Positions 28,013-35,653 of a DNA stretch of 64,000 nucleotides are shown in pieces. The notes beneath the pieces are model-generated. The model had not been told where the DNA came from, did no database searches, and was given only the letters and a program-made list of their open reading frames with translations. Source of the stretch: an uncultured Rivibacter sp. (GTDB lineage: Bacteria; Pseudomonadota; Gammaproteobacteria; Burkholderiales; Burkholderiaceae); contig CAMLLU010000025.1 in NCBI GenBank assembly GCA_946480925.1, positions 6,521 through 70,520 on the forward strand, written 5' to 3'. Position numbers and translations under genes: made by a program. Each line of letters begins with the position of its first letter. Positions within the stretch are counted from its first letter, which is position 1.

Positions 28013-28477
28013 ATGAGTGCCACGCCGAAGCTGTGGTGGGAAGACTTCGAAGTCGGCAGCGTGCGTGAATTCGGCGGCCACACGCTCACCAAGGAAGAGA
28101 TCGTGCGCTTCGCCGGCGAGTTCGACCCGCAGCCGTTTCACCTGGACGAAGAAGTCGCGAGGCAGTCGCTCTTCGGCGCCCTGGCGGCCAGCGGCTGGCA
28201 CACCTGTGCGCTCGTGATGCGCATGATGTGCGACGCCTACTTGCTCGAGGCTGCGAGCCTCGGCTCGCCGGGCTTGGAGAACATCAAGTGGCTCAAGCCC
28301 GTGCTGGTGGGCGACACGCTGCACGTGCGCATGGAAGTGCTGGAGGCCCGAGTGATGAACAGCCGGCCGACGGTGGGGCTGGTGCGCTCCCAGTGGCAGG
28401 CGCTCAACCAGCGCGGCGAGGCGGTGTTGAGCATGGAGGGGTGGGGGATGTTTCGGAGAAGGCCGCAGAGCGACTGA
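28013..28477 (+). CDS. MaoC-family (R)-hydratase / hot-dog-fold dehydratase
   Basis: A 154-residue hot-dog-fold protein. The hydratase signature FAGEFDPQPFHLDEEVARQS (about 35-54) has the Asp and His of the catalytic dyad and leads to FGALAASGWHTCALVMRM. Substrates of the family are usually enoyl-CoA thioesters. No fatty-acid or polyhydroxyalkanoate genes are adjacent, so the substrate is open. The ATG at 28013 fits the family start ATPKLWWEDFEVG. It lies just before a decayed restriction-modification remnant on the other strand. Confidence 0.9.
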   Translation: MSATPKLWWEDFEVGSVREFGGHTLTKEEIVRFAGEFDPQPFHLDEEVARQSLFGALAASGWHTCALVMRMMCDAYLLEAASLGSPGLENIKWLKPVLVGDTLHVRMEVLEARVMNSRPTVGLVRSQWQALNQRGEAVLSMEGWGMFRRRPQSD

Positions 28478-28484
28478 GCCTGCC

Positions 28485-28785
28485 TTATTCCGGGCGTGAC
28501 GCTCGTGTCGCCTGAATCAACGAGGCAGCACGCTCTCCGACCAGAAGGTCATACACCACGTCGAGAAAACAGCTTGCGAGCCTCTTCGTCGCTCAGCAGG
28601 CGCGTAGACAACTGCTCATGTGAGCCCATGGCGCCAACGATGGCCTGCACGGCCGCGCTCGGCAGGTTGGCCTTCATGGCCTGCTCGCGCGGGTTGTTTC
28701 GCACCTGCGCCATCACGAGGGCATCGCCGCGCAGCTTTTCGGAAACGTGCACCGCCAAGGCCACCTGGTCCTGGTCGCCTGCCGG
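28485..28785 (-). pseudogene. Remnant of a type I restriction HsdR subunit (C-terminal tail)
   Basis: About 90 residues of the extreme C-terminus of an HsdR-like restriction subunit remain: DALVMAQVRNNPREQAMK, then AVQAIVGAMGSHEQLSTRLL, then, after a one-base frameshift in a TTTT run near 28562-28568, LDVVYDLLVGERAASLIQ to a stop at 28485. NNxREQAM and the final FxxVVYDLL are hallmarks I recall from HsdR tails. The motor and nuclease parts are absent. It is a dead fragment beside another broken gene of the same island. Confidence 0.65.
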
Positions 28786-28819
28786 CGAGCGTCGCTTTCC
28801 GGGGCGCTAGTTTGGGCCC

Positions 28820-29070
28820 GGGGTTACTGGATAAGCCCTGGGTGGTTACTGGATAAGCCTTCGGGGTTGGGGGATAAGGCCAGGGGGTTACCTGGCAAGC
28901 GCCCCCCGCCAGCATCCGAGCCGTCGGTTTGTGATAACCGAGCCGCGCCCGTTCTGCTCGAACAACCCCGCGTCGCGCAGCCGCCGCAGCGCGGGGCTGG
29001 TGGTGAGCGTGTCTATCTTGTCGAGGCCGCGGTAGGTGGCGTTGTCCATGGCGCCGACTTCGCGCGTCAC
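28820..29070 (-). pseudogene. Remnant of an AlbA_2/Schlafen-type ATP-binding regulator
   Basis: The minus strand retains VVTREVGAMDNATYRGLDKI and SPALRRLRDAGLFEQNGRGS, the winged-helix C-terminal part of the AAA_4/AlbA_2 (Schlafen-like) proteins that are often encoded next to type I restriction genes. After GRGS the frame shifts: YHKPTARML continues in a second frame and the LSSNP-like tail in a third. The N-terminal AlbA_2 domain is gone; coding similarity fades near 29070, just before the rlmN paralogue ends at 29153. Confidence 0.6.
28822..28901 (-). repeat. Four degenerate 21-22-bp tandem repeats encoding LSSNP-like units
   Basis: GGTTACTGGATAAGCC occurs perfectly at 28822-28837 and 28844-28859, with weaker copies starting at about 28865 and 28886. 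Read on the minus strand these give LPGNP, LSPNP, LSSN and LSSNP units, like the variable repeat seen in AlbA/Schlafen-type regulators. A one-base slip separates two of the copies. Confidence 0.6.
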
Positions 29071-29152
29071 GACGGCGCGGCGTGTGGGTGCCGGCGGGCC
29101 CAAGGAGGGCAACCCGCCCTTCTTGGAGTAACGAGTGGCTGCTTGGTGTCTG

Positions 29153-30193
29153 CTACGGAGACGCCGCGCGGCGCACCACACGAACGGGCGCGCTCTTGGC
29201 CATCTCCCGCGCCCTCAACTGCCCGCACCCACCCTCCACGTCCTGCCCCGCCGAGTGCCGCAGCTTCGTGAGCACGCCGCGGCGGTGCAGGTAGCGTGCG
29301 ATCTCGGCGGCGCGTTCCCATGAGGGGCGCTGGTACGGCAGGTCGGGCACCGAGTTGTACGGGATCATGTTCATGATCGCGTACTTGCCCTTGAGCAGGG
29401 CCACGATGCCGTCGAGCTCATCGGTGCTGTCGTTGATGCCTTCGAGCAGCGTCCACTGGTACTGGATGGGGTAGCCCGTCGCGCGTGCGTAGCGCTCGCC
29501 CTGCTCCACCAGCTCGGCCGGCTCGATGCGTGGTGCGCGCGGCATCAGCTGCGCACGCAGCTCGGCGCGCGTGGAATGCAGCGAAAGCGCCAGCGCCGGC
29601 TTCACGCGGCCCTCGGGCAACCGCTCGAACACGCGTGCATCGCCCACGGTGGAGAACACGAGGTTCTTGTGGCCGATGCCGCCCAGCGTGCCGAGCACGT
29701 CGATCGCTTCGAGCACGTTGTCGAGGTTGTGCGAGGGCTCGCCCATGCCCATGAACACGACCTTCTTCACGACGCGCTTCGTGCGTGCCAGCACCACCTG
29801 CGCCACGATCTCGGCGCTGCCCAGCTGGCGCAAGAGGCCGTCGCGGCCGGTCATGCAGAACACACACCCGACGGCGCAGCCGGCTTGCGTGGACACGCAC
29901 AACCCGTCGCGCGGCAGCAGTACGGACTCCACCGTCTGGCCATCGGCCAGCTCCACCAGCAGGCGCGCGGAGCCGTCTTCGCCAGGGTGTTCCGAACGCA
30001 GCCGCGCGAGCGACTGCAGCTCTTCACCGAACGCAGGCAACGCCGTACTCAGCTCGGCCGGCAGCAGGTGGCCGCGCCCGCGCCTGGCGTGGCCCTGCGG
30101 CCAGGTGTTCACCCATTGGCGCAGCACACGTTCTTCGTGGCATGGCTTGGCGCCGAGCGCGCGCAGGCGCTGGCGGATCTGTTCGATGCGCAT
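29153..30193 (-). CDS. RlmN-family radical SAM RNA methyltransferase (paralogue)
   Basis: A 346-residue enzyme of the RlmN/Cfr family, which methylates C2 (or C8) of adenosine in RNA using two SAM molecules. The radical SAM cluster motif GCAVGCVFC gives Cys-x3-Cys-x2-Cys. GMGEPSHNLDNVLEAI and LHSTRAELRAQLMPR follow. The methyl-carrying Cys is present near the end in GGCGQLR. The locus is not the usual rlmN-ndk-pilF-ispG order of Betaproteobacteria, so this is probably a second copy with its own target. Start ATG at 30193. The 219 bases to the next, divergent gene hold no other gene. Confidence 0.88.
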   Translation of the reverse strand: MRIEQIRQRLRALGAKPCHEERVLRQWVNTWPQGHARRGRGHLLPAELSTALPAFGEELQSLARLRSEHPGEDGSARLLVELADGQTVESVLLPRDGLCVSTQAGCAVGCVFCMTGRDGLLRQLGSAEIVAQVVLARTKRVVKKVVFMGMGEPSHNLDNVLEAIDVLGTLGGIGHKNLVFSTVGDARVFERLPEGRVKPALALSLHSTRAELRAQLMPRAPRIEPAELVEQGERYARATGYPIQYQWTLLEGINDSTDELDGIVALLKGKYAIMNMIPYNSVPDLPYQRPSWERAAEIARYLHRRGVLTKLRHSAGQDVEGGCGQLRAREMAKSAPVRVVRRAASP

Positions 30194-30412
30194 GGCGGTT
30201 CAATCTTTAAGCCTCGCATTGTCCCCGGCCACTGGCATTTTTTGCCGCAGCGGTCGCTGCCACCGTGCTCGCGGGGGCGTCGCCGTGGGGCGACGCGTGA
30301 CGGATGCCCCCTCCGCGCGGCCCAGGCCGGTGGCGTGGGCACACCGTTTGCGCCGCACGGGTTGTCCCGCCCTGTCCGACAGGACCAACCACTACCGTTG
30401 AAGGAGACTCCC

Positions 30413-30949
30413 ATGCGACAACGAATTTCCGAAGTGATGACCCGCGACGTGCGCGTGCTGTCGCCGCAGGACACGCTGCAGCGTGCCGCCCAGGCGATGG
30501 ATGAACTCAACGTTGGCGTCGTGCCGGTGTGCGACGGCGACAAGCTCGTGGGCATGCTGACCGACCGCGACATCACCGTGCGCGCGGTGGCCGGCGGCAT
30601 GGACTGCTCGTCGCCCATCAAGGACGTGATGACCGAGCAGGTGCGCTGGTGCTTCGAGGACCAGCAGGTCGACGAGGTGATGCAGCAGATGGGCGACGTG
30701 CAGATCCGCCGCATGCCGGTGGTGGACCAGCAGCATCGCCTGGTGGGCATCGTGTCGCTGGGCGACCTGGCCACGCGGCATGCCGACGGTGAAGAGGTCG
30801 GCCACACCCTCGAAAGCATCTCATCACCTTCGGAGCCCGATCGTTCGACCACCGGTGCCTCGGTCGCCGCCACGCGCCCGAACGTGAAGGTTTCGAGCCG
30901 CGTGAAGAGCGGCGGCAGCAGCGATCCGCGGGCGAGCCGCCACCATTGA
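30413..30949 (+). CDS. CBS-domain pair protein
   Basis: A 178-residue cytosolic protein made of two CBS domains (about 5-60 and 70-130). SEVMTRDVRVLSPQDTLQRA starts the first and IKDVMTEQVRWCFEDQQVDE the second. A disordered Ser/Arg-rich tail of about 45 residues ends it. CBS pairs bind adenine nucleotides and often regulate a partner; none is fused here. The Shine-Dalgarno AAGGAGA sits six bases before the ATG. It is monocistronic, divergent from the RlmN paralogue. BON/CBS-type proteins of this kind are often stress-induced in Burkholderiales (general knowledge). Confidence 0.9.
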   Translation: MRQRISEVMTRDVRVLSPQDTLQRAAQAMDELNVGVVPVCDGDKLVGMLTDRDITVRAVAGGMDCSSPIKDVMTEQVRWCFEDQQVDEVMQQMGDVQIRRMPVVDQQHRLVGIVSLGDLATRHADGEEVGHTLESISSPSEPDRSTTGASVAATRPNVKVSSRVKSGGSSDPRASRHH

Positions 30950-31054
30950 CGTGGCTTGACCCCGGACAGGGGCGTGCAGGCTCCTTCCTGAGGCCGAAGG
31001 AAGCCCGCAGATAGGGCCCACGAGCGTGGAGCCCTTGAGTACGATGCGGGGATC

Positions 31055-31867
31055 ATGCCCATCGACCCCGCGTTGCGCTCGCTCGACACCGATATCCCCG
31101 CCTGCCCGCAGGTGCTCGTGCGGCTGTCGCTGCTGATGAACGACGAGGGGGCCAACGCGCAGGCCATGGCCGAACTCATCGAAGGCGACATGGCGCTCGC
31201 CTCGGCCGTGGTGCGCGCCGTCAACTCGGCGATGTTCGGCCTGCTGCGCCGGGTGGAAACGGTGCACGACGCCGTGCGCTATCTCGGCACGCGCGAAGTC
31301 TCGGCCATCACTTTCGAGATGGGCCTGCGCGCCGCCTTCCCGCCCGGCCCGCTGCTCGACGCCCTGTGGCAGCGCGCTGGCCAGCGCGGCCTGGTGATGG
31401 GCCGCGCCGCCGCGACGCTGGACATCGACCCGTGGCTGGCCCATACCGCGGGCCTGTTCGCCGAAGGCGGGCAGGCCGTGCTGTATGCCCACAACCCGAC
31501 GCGCTACGCCGCATTGGCCGCCACCACCGTGCAGGGCAGCGCCGAGCGCCTGGCGGCCGAGGTCGAAGCCTTCGGCGTGAACCATGCGGTGCTGGGCTCC
31601 GCTCTGTGTCACGCCTGGGGTGTGGCGGCCGAGGTGGCCGAAACCGTGCGCCTGCGGCCGCAGGCGCCGGACGAGTGGGCCGCGCAGGAGGTCACCATCC
31701 GCAGGCTGCTGGTGCTGGGTGCGGCGGAGGACCGGCTGCTGGCCGGCGACGAGGCCTCCCTCGAGGGCCTGGAGTTCGAAGCACTGGCCCGGGTGGGTGA
31801 TGTGAACACTGGGGCACTGCGCGATGCAGTCGTGCAGGCGGCGCACAGGATCAGGGAAAACGGCTGA
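31055..31867 (+). CDS. HDOD-domain signalling protein
   Basis: A 270-residue cytosolic protein with one HDOD domain covering about residues 10-215. AMAELIEGDMALASAVVRAVNSAMFGL and TVHDAVRYLGTREVSAITFE match the family, which lacks the catalytic His-Asp of HD phosphodiesterases and acts in signal relay, often with cyclic di-GMP or chemotaxis proteins. No output domain is fused. The ATG at 31055 is preferred; the upstream 105 bases hold no gene. Confidence 0.85.
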   Translation: MPIDPALRSLDTDIPACPQVLVRLSLLMNDEGANAQAMAELIEGDMALASAVVRAVNSAMFGLLRRVETVHDAVRYLGTREVSAITFEMGLRAAFPPGPLLDALWQRAGQRGLVMGRAAATLDIDPWLAHTAGLFAEGGQAVLYAHNPTRYAALAATTVQGSAERLAAEVEAFGVNHAVLGSALCHAWGVAAEVAETVRLRPQAPDEWAAQEVTIRRLLVLGAAEDRLLAGDEASLEGLEFEALARVGDVNTGALRDAVVQAAHRIRENG

Positions 31868-31989
31868 GCGAAGCGGCTTGCTTGCGGCAGCCGGACGTTC
31901 AAGCGTGGGGGCGAAGCCAACGCGCCTCCAAGGGGCAATCCATCACAGGCAGGATGCCTGCCTTCCAACGAAGACAGAGGAGACACACC

Positions 31990-32565
31990 ATGGCCATCGT
32001 TCGTGAAGGCAACAAGCCGGTCCTGATGGTGGTGGACGTGCAGGTGGGTGTGGTGGGCGAGGCCTGGGACGCGAAGCGCATCGTTGCGAACGTGGCGCGC
32101 GCCGTCGAGCGGGCCCGCACTGAAGGCGTGCCGGTGATCTGGGTGCAGCACCACGACGACGATCTGCCCCACGGCAGCCCGCAATGGCAATGGGTGCCCG
32201 AGCTGGTGCCGCAGGACGGCGAGCTGCGCATTTACAAGCAATTCAATTCGGCCTTCGAGGAGACGTCGCTCGAAGCCGAGCTGGCCAGGCTGGGCGCCAC
32301 GCACATCGTGCTGGCCGGGGCGGCAACCAACTGGTGCATCCGGGCCACCGCCTATGGCGCGCTGGATCGCGGCTACGACCTCACGCTGCTGAAAGACGCG
32401 CACACCACCAGCACCATGGACCTGGGCGACGGCACGAAGATCGAAGCGGCCGACGTCATCAGCGAACTCAACATCGCGATGCGGTGGCTGAGCTACCCTG
32501 GTCGCGCCAACGGCACGGCCACCGCAGCCGAAGTAGCTTTCGGCACGCCGGGCGGCGCACGCTAG
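31990..32565 (+). CDS. Isochorismatase-like cysteine hydrolase
   Basis: A 191-residue hydrolase of the isochorismatase superfamily. The catalytic triad is seen as Asp in LMVVDVQVGVV (Asp near 17), a Lys in RIYKQFNSAFEET (near 83), and Cys in GAATNWCIRATAYGALDRGY (Cys near 117). Family substrates include nicotinamide, N-carbamoyl compounds and isochorismate; here it is unknown. The Shine-Dalgarno GAGGAGA precedes the ATG at 31990, supporting that start over the longer frame. The DUF1697 gene begins 20 bases after the stop, so both may be cotranscribed. Confidence 0.9.
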   Translation: MAIVREGNKPVLMVVDVQVGVVGEAWDAKRIVANVARAVERARTEGVPVIWVQHHDDDLPHGSPQWQWVPELVPQDGELRIYKQFNSAFEETSLEAELARLGATHIVLAGAATNWCIRATAYGALDRGYDLTLLKDAHTTSTMDLGDGTKIEAADVISELNIAMRWLSYPGRANGTATAAEVAFGTPGGAR

Positions 32566-32585
32566 CCGGTGTCGCCCGCGCCACC

Positions 32586-33101
32586 ATGACGCGATACGTG
32601 GCCTTTCTGCGTGGCGTGAGCCCGCAGAACGCCAAGATGCCCGAGCTCAAGCGCTGCTTCGAGGAGGCGGGCTTTGCCGACGTGCGCACCGTGCTGTCGA
32701 GCGGCAACGTGGCGTTCAGCGTCCGTGCATCGGCCACCGCCACGCTCGAGCGCAAGGCCGAGGCGGCGATGCAGGCCGGGCTCGGCCGCAGCTTCAGCAC
32801 CATCGTGCGGGCGTCCGAGTCGTTGCAGCGGCTGGTCGAGTCAGACCCGTTCGCCGAATTCCGCCTGCCGCCCGAGGCCAAGCGGGTCGTCACCTTCTTG
32901 CGCCAGCCATCCACGGCCGACATCGCGCTGCCGGTGGAGCGTGAAGGCGCGCGCATCCTGAAGGTGGTGGGCACCGAAGTGTTCACGGCCTACGTGCCCC
33001 ATGAAAAAGGCCCGGTCTTCATGAACCTGCTCGAGCGCACCTTCGGCACGGACATCACCACGCGCACGCTCGACACGGTGAAGAAGTGCGCCGTCGCGTA
33101 G
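32586..33101 (+). CDS. DUF1697-domain protein
   Basis: A 171-residue protein of the DUF1697 family. The start is TRYVAFLRGVSPQNAKMPEL, then GFADVRTVLSSGNVAFSV (the SGN motif) and RTLDTVKKCAVA at the end (family T-xx-K element). The fold is known from structures but the function is not. It follows the cysteine hydrolase closely. The start ATG at 32586 matches the family start. Confidence 0.9.
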   Translation: MTRYVAFLRGVSPQNAKMPELKRCFEEAGFADVRTVLSSGNVAFSVRASATATLERKAEAAMQAGLGRSFSTIVRASESLQRLVESDPFAEFRLPPEAKRVVTFLRQPSTADIALPVEREGARILKVVGTEVFTAYVPHEKGPVFMNLLERTFGTDITTRTLDTVKKCAVA

Positions 33102-33212
33102 ACGCGACTGCTGCGGCCCCTGATACCACGATCGGCACAAGCGCCTTCACTCCGTGGGGTCTACCCGCTGTGGCTACGCTCACGCGAGCTTTTTGCCAAG
33201 GAGTGAAGCACC

Positions 33213-34004
33213 GTGGACTTGAAACTGGAAAACCGGCTCGCATTGGTGTCGGGCAGCACGGCCGGCATCGGCCATGCCATCGCGATGGCCCTTGCGGCTG
33301 AAGGTGCGCGCGTCATCGTCAACGGGCGCACGCAGGACTCGGTCGATACGGCCGCCAACGCCATCAGCAAGGCCACCGGCCGCCCCGTGCTGGGCTTTGC
33401 CGGCGATCTGGGCCGCGCCGACGTGGCCGAGCAGCTGGTGCAACAGCACCCCGGCATCGAGATCCTCGTCAACAACCTGGGCATCTTCGAGCCCAAGCCG
33501 TTCGAGGAGATCCCCGATGCCGACTGGCTGCGCTTCTTCGAAGTGAACGTGCTGAGCGGCGTGCGGCTCGCGCGGCTCCTGTTGCCGGCCATGAAGCGCG
33601 CCAACTGGGGCCGCATCATCTTCATCTCCAGCGAAAGCGGCGTGCAGATCCCGCCGGAGATGGTGCACTACGGCGTCACCAAGACGGCGCAGATCGCCGT
33701 GGCGCGCGGCTTGGCCGAGGCGCTGGCCGGCACCGGGATCACGGTCAACAGCGTGCTGCCGGGGCCCACGAAATCGCGTGGCGTGGGCGATTTCGTCGAG
33801 GCGCTGGCCAAGGGCGAAGGCAAGTCGCTCAAGGAAGTGGAAGCCGAGTTCTTCGAAAAGGTGCGGCCCACGTCGCTGATCAAGCGGTTCGCCACCACCG
33901 AGGAAGTGGCCGCGATGGTGGCCTACATCGCGAGCCCGCTGGCTTCGGCCACCACCGGCGCTGCGCTGCGGGTGGATGGCGGCACGGTGAAGAGCGCGTT
34001 CTAG
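33213..34004 (+). CDS. Short-chain dehydrogenase/reductase
   Basis: A 263-residue SDR. The cofactor motif GSTAGIGHAIAMAL is near 10-23, with an Arg/Asn pattern (VIVNGRT) that favours NADP(H). The catalytic residues are Ser in ISSESGV, Tyr in VHYGVTKTAQIAVARGLAEA (Tyr about 152, Lys about 156), and PGPTKSRG follows. The C-terminus is typical (TTGAALRVDGGTVKSAF). The start is GTG at 33213 (AAGGAG upstream). Its substrate is unknown. Its stop overlaps by four bases the stop of the convergent racemase gene. Confidence 0.9.
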   Translation: MDLKLENRLALVSGSTAGIGHAIAMALAAEGARVIVNGRTQDSVDTAANAISKATGRPVLGFAGDLGRADVAEQLVQQHPGIEILVNNLGIFEPKPFEEIPDADWLRFFEVNVLSGVRLARLLLPAMKRANWGRIIFISSESGVQIPPEMVHYGVTKTAQIAVARGLAEALAGTGITVNSVLPGPTKSRGVGDFVEALAKGEGKSLKEVEAEFFEKVRPTSLIKRFATTEEVAAMVAYIASPLASATTGAALRVDGGTVKSAF

Positions 34005-34705
34005 GGCTTCGTTGCGACGTGGGTATCGGCCAGCAGCTGCATGGCCGATGCGGCACCCGCGGCCACGCTGTCGATCACCGGTACATCGAGCCCCTGGCCC
34101 ACCGCCCCGGCCAACCCTGCGAGGCCGGCACCCCCAAGCACCACGCAACGCGCGGCCGGGTGCTGCAACAACGCCTGGCGCGCCAATGCGTTCAGTCGCG
34201 CGGCGGTGGTGGCCGTGTCGGCCGCCGCCAGCGCCGCGCCGTCGTCGGGCAGCGTGTAGATGCCGGCCAGCGCAGAGTCGAGCTGCCAGGCGCGTGCGAA
34301 GCGCCACAGCATCGGCTCCCATGCGCTGCCGCCGGTCACGACGACGTAAGGCCCGCTGCGCTGCGCGGTGCGCAGCGCCGCTTCGGCCAGGCCCATCACG
34401 GGGCGGTCACTGGCTTCGCGCAACGCCGCCACGCCCGGGTCGCCAAAGCAGCCGATCAGCACCACATCGGGCTTGCCGTGCGTGACGGTGTGCGCTTCGT
34501 AGGCGTCGAGCACCGCATGGGCGGCCACGGCGTAGCTCGTTTCGCTGGCGATGTAGGGCGAGCCGAAGCGCGCGGTGGCGGCCTGCACGTCCACCTGCGC
34601 TTCGAGCGGCAGCGCGGCGCGCACGGCAGACACGAGCCGCGCAGTCACCTGCGGCGAGGTGTTCGGGTTGAGGACGAGCAGGCGGGCCGGCATGGACGAT
34701 GGCAT
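34001..34705 (-). CDS. Asp/Glu-hydantoin racemase family enzyme lacking the second catalytic cysteine
   Basis: A 234-residue member of the Asp/Glu/hydantoin racemase superfamily. The start LLVLNPNTSPQVTARLV and the first cysteine loop VLIGCFGDPGVAAL (Cys86) are typical of hydantoin/allantoin racemases. The second loop, normally LGCAGM, reads VLGGAGLAG with Gly192 in place of the second catalytic cysteine. A two-base racemization mechanism is therefore unlikely; one-cysteine relatives such as arylmalonate decarboxylase point to a decarboxylase or isomerase. It is the last gene of a GntR-ABC transporter operon, so its substrate is probably imported by that transporter. Confidence 0.85.
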   Translation of the reverse strand: MPSSMPARLLVLNPNTSPQVTARLVSAVRAALPLEAQVDVQAATARFGSPYIASETSYAVAAHAVLDAYEAHTVTHGKPDVVLIGCFGDPGVAALREASDRPVMGLAEAALRTAQRSGPYVVVTGGSAWEPMLWRFARAWQLDSALAGIYTLPDDGAALAAADTATTAARLNALARQALLQHPAARCVVLGGAGLAGLAGAVGQGLDVPVIDSVAAGAASAMQLLADTHVATKP

Positions 34706-34711
34706 CGGGGC

Positions 34712-35653
34712 TCAGCGGCTCTTCACCGTGCGCCGCTGTGGGCGCTGCAGTGCGGCCGGCTGCGACAGCAACTGCACCAGATCGGCCGCTGGGGCGCTGG
34801 CCACGTGAAAGTCCAGCCCGCCTTCGAGCGTGACGAGGTGCTGCTGCATCAGTCGCGCCGCGCCCTCGGCATCGCCCCGCTCGATGGTGGTCAGCAGCGT
34901 GCGGTGGTCGTGGCAGCCACAGGTGGTGTCCACCCGCAGCGGCGCGGGCCGGGCGGTGGCGGCGCAGCGGCGTCGCAGGCCGGGCGCCGTGTGCTGCTGC
35001 TGCGGGCGCGAAGGGCCGCCGCCATAGGTCATCAACACCAGCGAGGTGCGCGACACCAGCTCGCGCATCAGGCGCTGCAGCGTGAGGTGCCCGGCGCCTT
35101 CGGCAAGGAGCAGGTGGAACTCGCCGGACAGGCGGATGGCCGCATGCCGGTCGCCCGCGGCATGCGCCGCCTCTTCGCCGGCGATGTTGTCGGCCAGCGC
35201 CGTGCGCTGGCTGGCGCTGGCGTGCTCGATGAAGCGCGCCAGCAGCGTGGGCTCCACCAGGCGTCGCACCTCGAACACCTCGCGCGCTTCCTGCACGCTG
35301 GGCTGCGCGATCGACGCACCACGGTTCGGCGCGAGCGTGACGATCTGCTCGTTGGCCAGGCGAATGAGCACCTGCCGCACGCGGGTGCGCGACACGCCGA
35401 AGGCCTGGCCGAGCTTGTCTTCCACCAGCTTGGTGCCGGGTGCGAGACGGTGGTCCATCACCGCGGCGACGATGCGCTGGTGGATCTCGGCGTCGGTGAT
35501 CACGGCACCCCGATCGCCGGCAAGCTCTGCGGCCGGCTGGCGCGGCGCAGCGGCCCGGGGGGATGGCGACACCCCGCTCGCCGGGTACGGCGATCGACCC
35601 CCCGAGAGGGTGGGGCCTTGCTTGGGGCGGCCCGGCGCAGCGGCCCGTTTCAT
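34712..35653 (-). CDS. GntR-family (FadR/FCD type) transcriptional regulator
   Basis: A 313-residue regulator. An N-terminal low-complexity leader of about 50 residues precedes the winged helix-turn-helix (about 52-115, with GTKLVEDKLGQAFGVSRTRV). A helical FCD ligand-binding domain follows from about 120 (EAREVFEVRRLVEPTLLARF). The start ATG overlaps the permease stop (ATGA at 35650-35653). A loop of Arg/Pro/Gln (GGGPSRPQQQHTAPGLRR) inside the FCD domain is unusual. It is likely the local regulator of the ABC-racemase operon, sensing the transported compound or a product. Confidence 0.88.
   Translation of the reverse strand: MKRAAAPGRPKQGPTLSGGRSPYPASGVSPSPRAAAPRQPAAELAGDRGAVITDAEIHQRIVAAVMDHRLAPGTKLVEDKLGQAFGVSRTRVRQVLIRLANEQIVTLAPNRGASIAQPSVQEAREVFEVRRLVEPTLLARFIEHASASQRTALADNIAGEEAAHAAGDRHAAIRLSGEFHLLLAEGAGHLTLQRLMRELVSRTSLVLMTYGGGPSRPQQQHTAPGLRRRCAATARPAPLRVDTTCGCHDHRTLLTTIERGDAEGAARLMQQHLVTLEGGLDFHVASAPAADLVQLLSQPAALQRPQRRTVKSR

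Noticed and set aside
28822..28901. 22-bp repeats first considered as plasmid-type iterons
   Set aside because: No replication initiator is adjacent, copies are few, and they encode in-frame LSSNP units of the neighbouring broken gene.
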